NCBI RefSeq assembly: GCF_047496725.1
Contig: NC_132981.1
Coordinates: forward strand, 3,810,001-3,874,000
Direction of reading: 5' to 3'
Length of the DNA stretch: 64,000 nucleotides
DNA from: Anoplolepis gracilipes
Taxonomy: Eukaryota; Arthropoda; Insecta; Hymenoptera; Formicidae
Positions 63,697 to 64,000 of this stretch are shown piece by piece. The notes beneath the pieces were generated by a model. The model made no database searches. It saw only the letters and a list, made by a program, of their open reading frames with translations, and had not been told where the DNA came from. Within the stretch, counting starts at the first letter, position 1. Every line of letters begins with the position of its first letter. The translations under genes and the position numbers were made by a program.

Positions 63697-64000
63697 TAAT
63701 ATATTTTAAAATTTTTATTTTATTTAATTTATAATATTATTCATCAGTTTCACACGTTTAAAACATCTATTTGGTTTATTTTAACAACAGAATATGTTTG
63801 ACACCAATTTCAGCAAAAAAAACTTTATTAATTACTGTTAATTAATGCCGATTATGCAATTGACATATACTCGTACGCGATTAGTAATATGTGTTTTTTA
63901 ATATCCTCGAAAGTCCAGTTTTTATTAATAAAATATATTACATAAATATGAGCAATGAACTTTAAGAGCGGTAATGTATTTTAAAATGCTCGAAAATTCG

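Larger units (their letters stand above)
61511..64000 (+). repeat. Tandem array of about 1.2-kb units with embedded palindromes
   Basis: Bases 61659-62440 recur at 62859-63640 with an offset of about 1200 and very few differences apart from microsatellite length and a small indel near 61909. A third unit starts near 63915 and is cut by the window end. Each unit comprises a long palindrome, a unique piece, a (GA)n run (62205-62292; 63407-63510) and a (TA)n run (62449-62482; 63665-63693). Frames of 109 and 114 codons inside the units are repeat-derived and not coding genes. Confidence 0.88.

Noticed and set aside
1..64000. CRISPR arrays, bacterial operons, riboswitches, tRNA genes
   Set aside because: The DNA is an insect nuclear sequence; no spaced identical repeats, and no cloverleaf with matching A and B boxes was found on either strand by eye.

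Overview
The window looks like nuclear DNA of an insect, most likely a hymenopteran and possibly an ant. The signs are intron-rich genes with GT-AG junctions, AT-rich intergenic DNA full of (TA)n, (GA)n and (CA)n runs, CpG-containing GC-rich islands at likely promoters, and a gene set that includes huckebein, RhoBTB, a CRAL-TRIO protein and NHP2. The species is inference; no search could be run. All gene models below were assembled by hand from reading frame, splice sites and family resemblance.

Layout. 0-6.3 kb: AT-rich, no gene recognised, one 0.3-kb GC-rich island at 2.4-2.75 kb with retroposon-like flanks. 6.3-9.45 kb: huckebein (+), two coding exons, with a TATA box and a GC-rich upstream region. 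9.5-15 kb: no supported gene. 15.1-17.7 kb: a divergent pair of paralogous, uncharacterised genes sharing a PPC(D/E)CV motif. 18.3-18.8 kb: a nested inverted-repeat element. 20.7-22.4 kb: a probable broken gene with two in-frame TGA codons and a Cys-rich open frame on the minus strand. 24.5-29.8 kb: a six-coding-exon CRAL-TRIO lipid-carrier gene (+) with a probable non-coding first exon. 30-35 kb: AT-rich, small mobile-element relics. 35.9-37.8 kb: a CpG-rich, promoter-like block, perhaps the remote first exon of RhoBTB. 43.7-51.2 kb: RhoBTB (+), 13 coding exons, 736 residues. 51.2-56.5 kb: intergenic. 56.5-60.3 kb: NHP2 (-), three coding exons, with upstream leader exons and a 79-codon frame just 5' of its start. 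61.5-64 kb: a tandem array of about 1.2-kb units, each containing a long palindrome, running off the window end.

The named genes have unrelated jobs: embryonic terminal patterning (huckebein), lipid carriage (CRAL-TRIO), Cullin-3-linked signalling (RhoBTB) and snoRNP/rRNA pseudouridylation (NHP2). Nothing suggests an operon-like unit except a possible dicistronic arrangement at NHP2. The most unusual items are the divergent paralogue pair, the palindromic 1.2-kb array with its inverted relative at 58.4-58.7 kb, two hammerhead-like sequences that look like Penelope-element relics, and the short frame upstream of NHP2.
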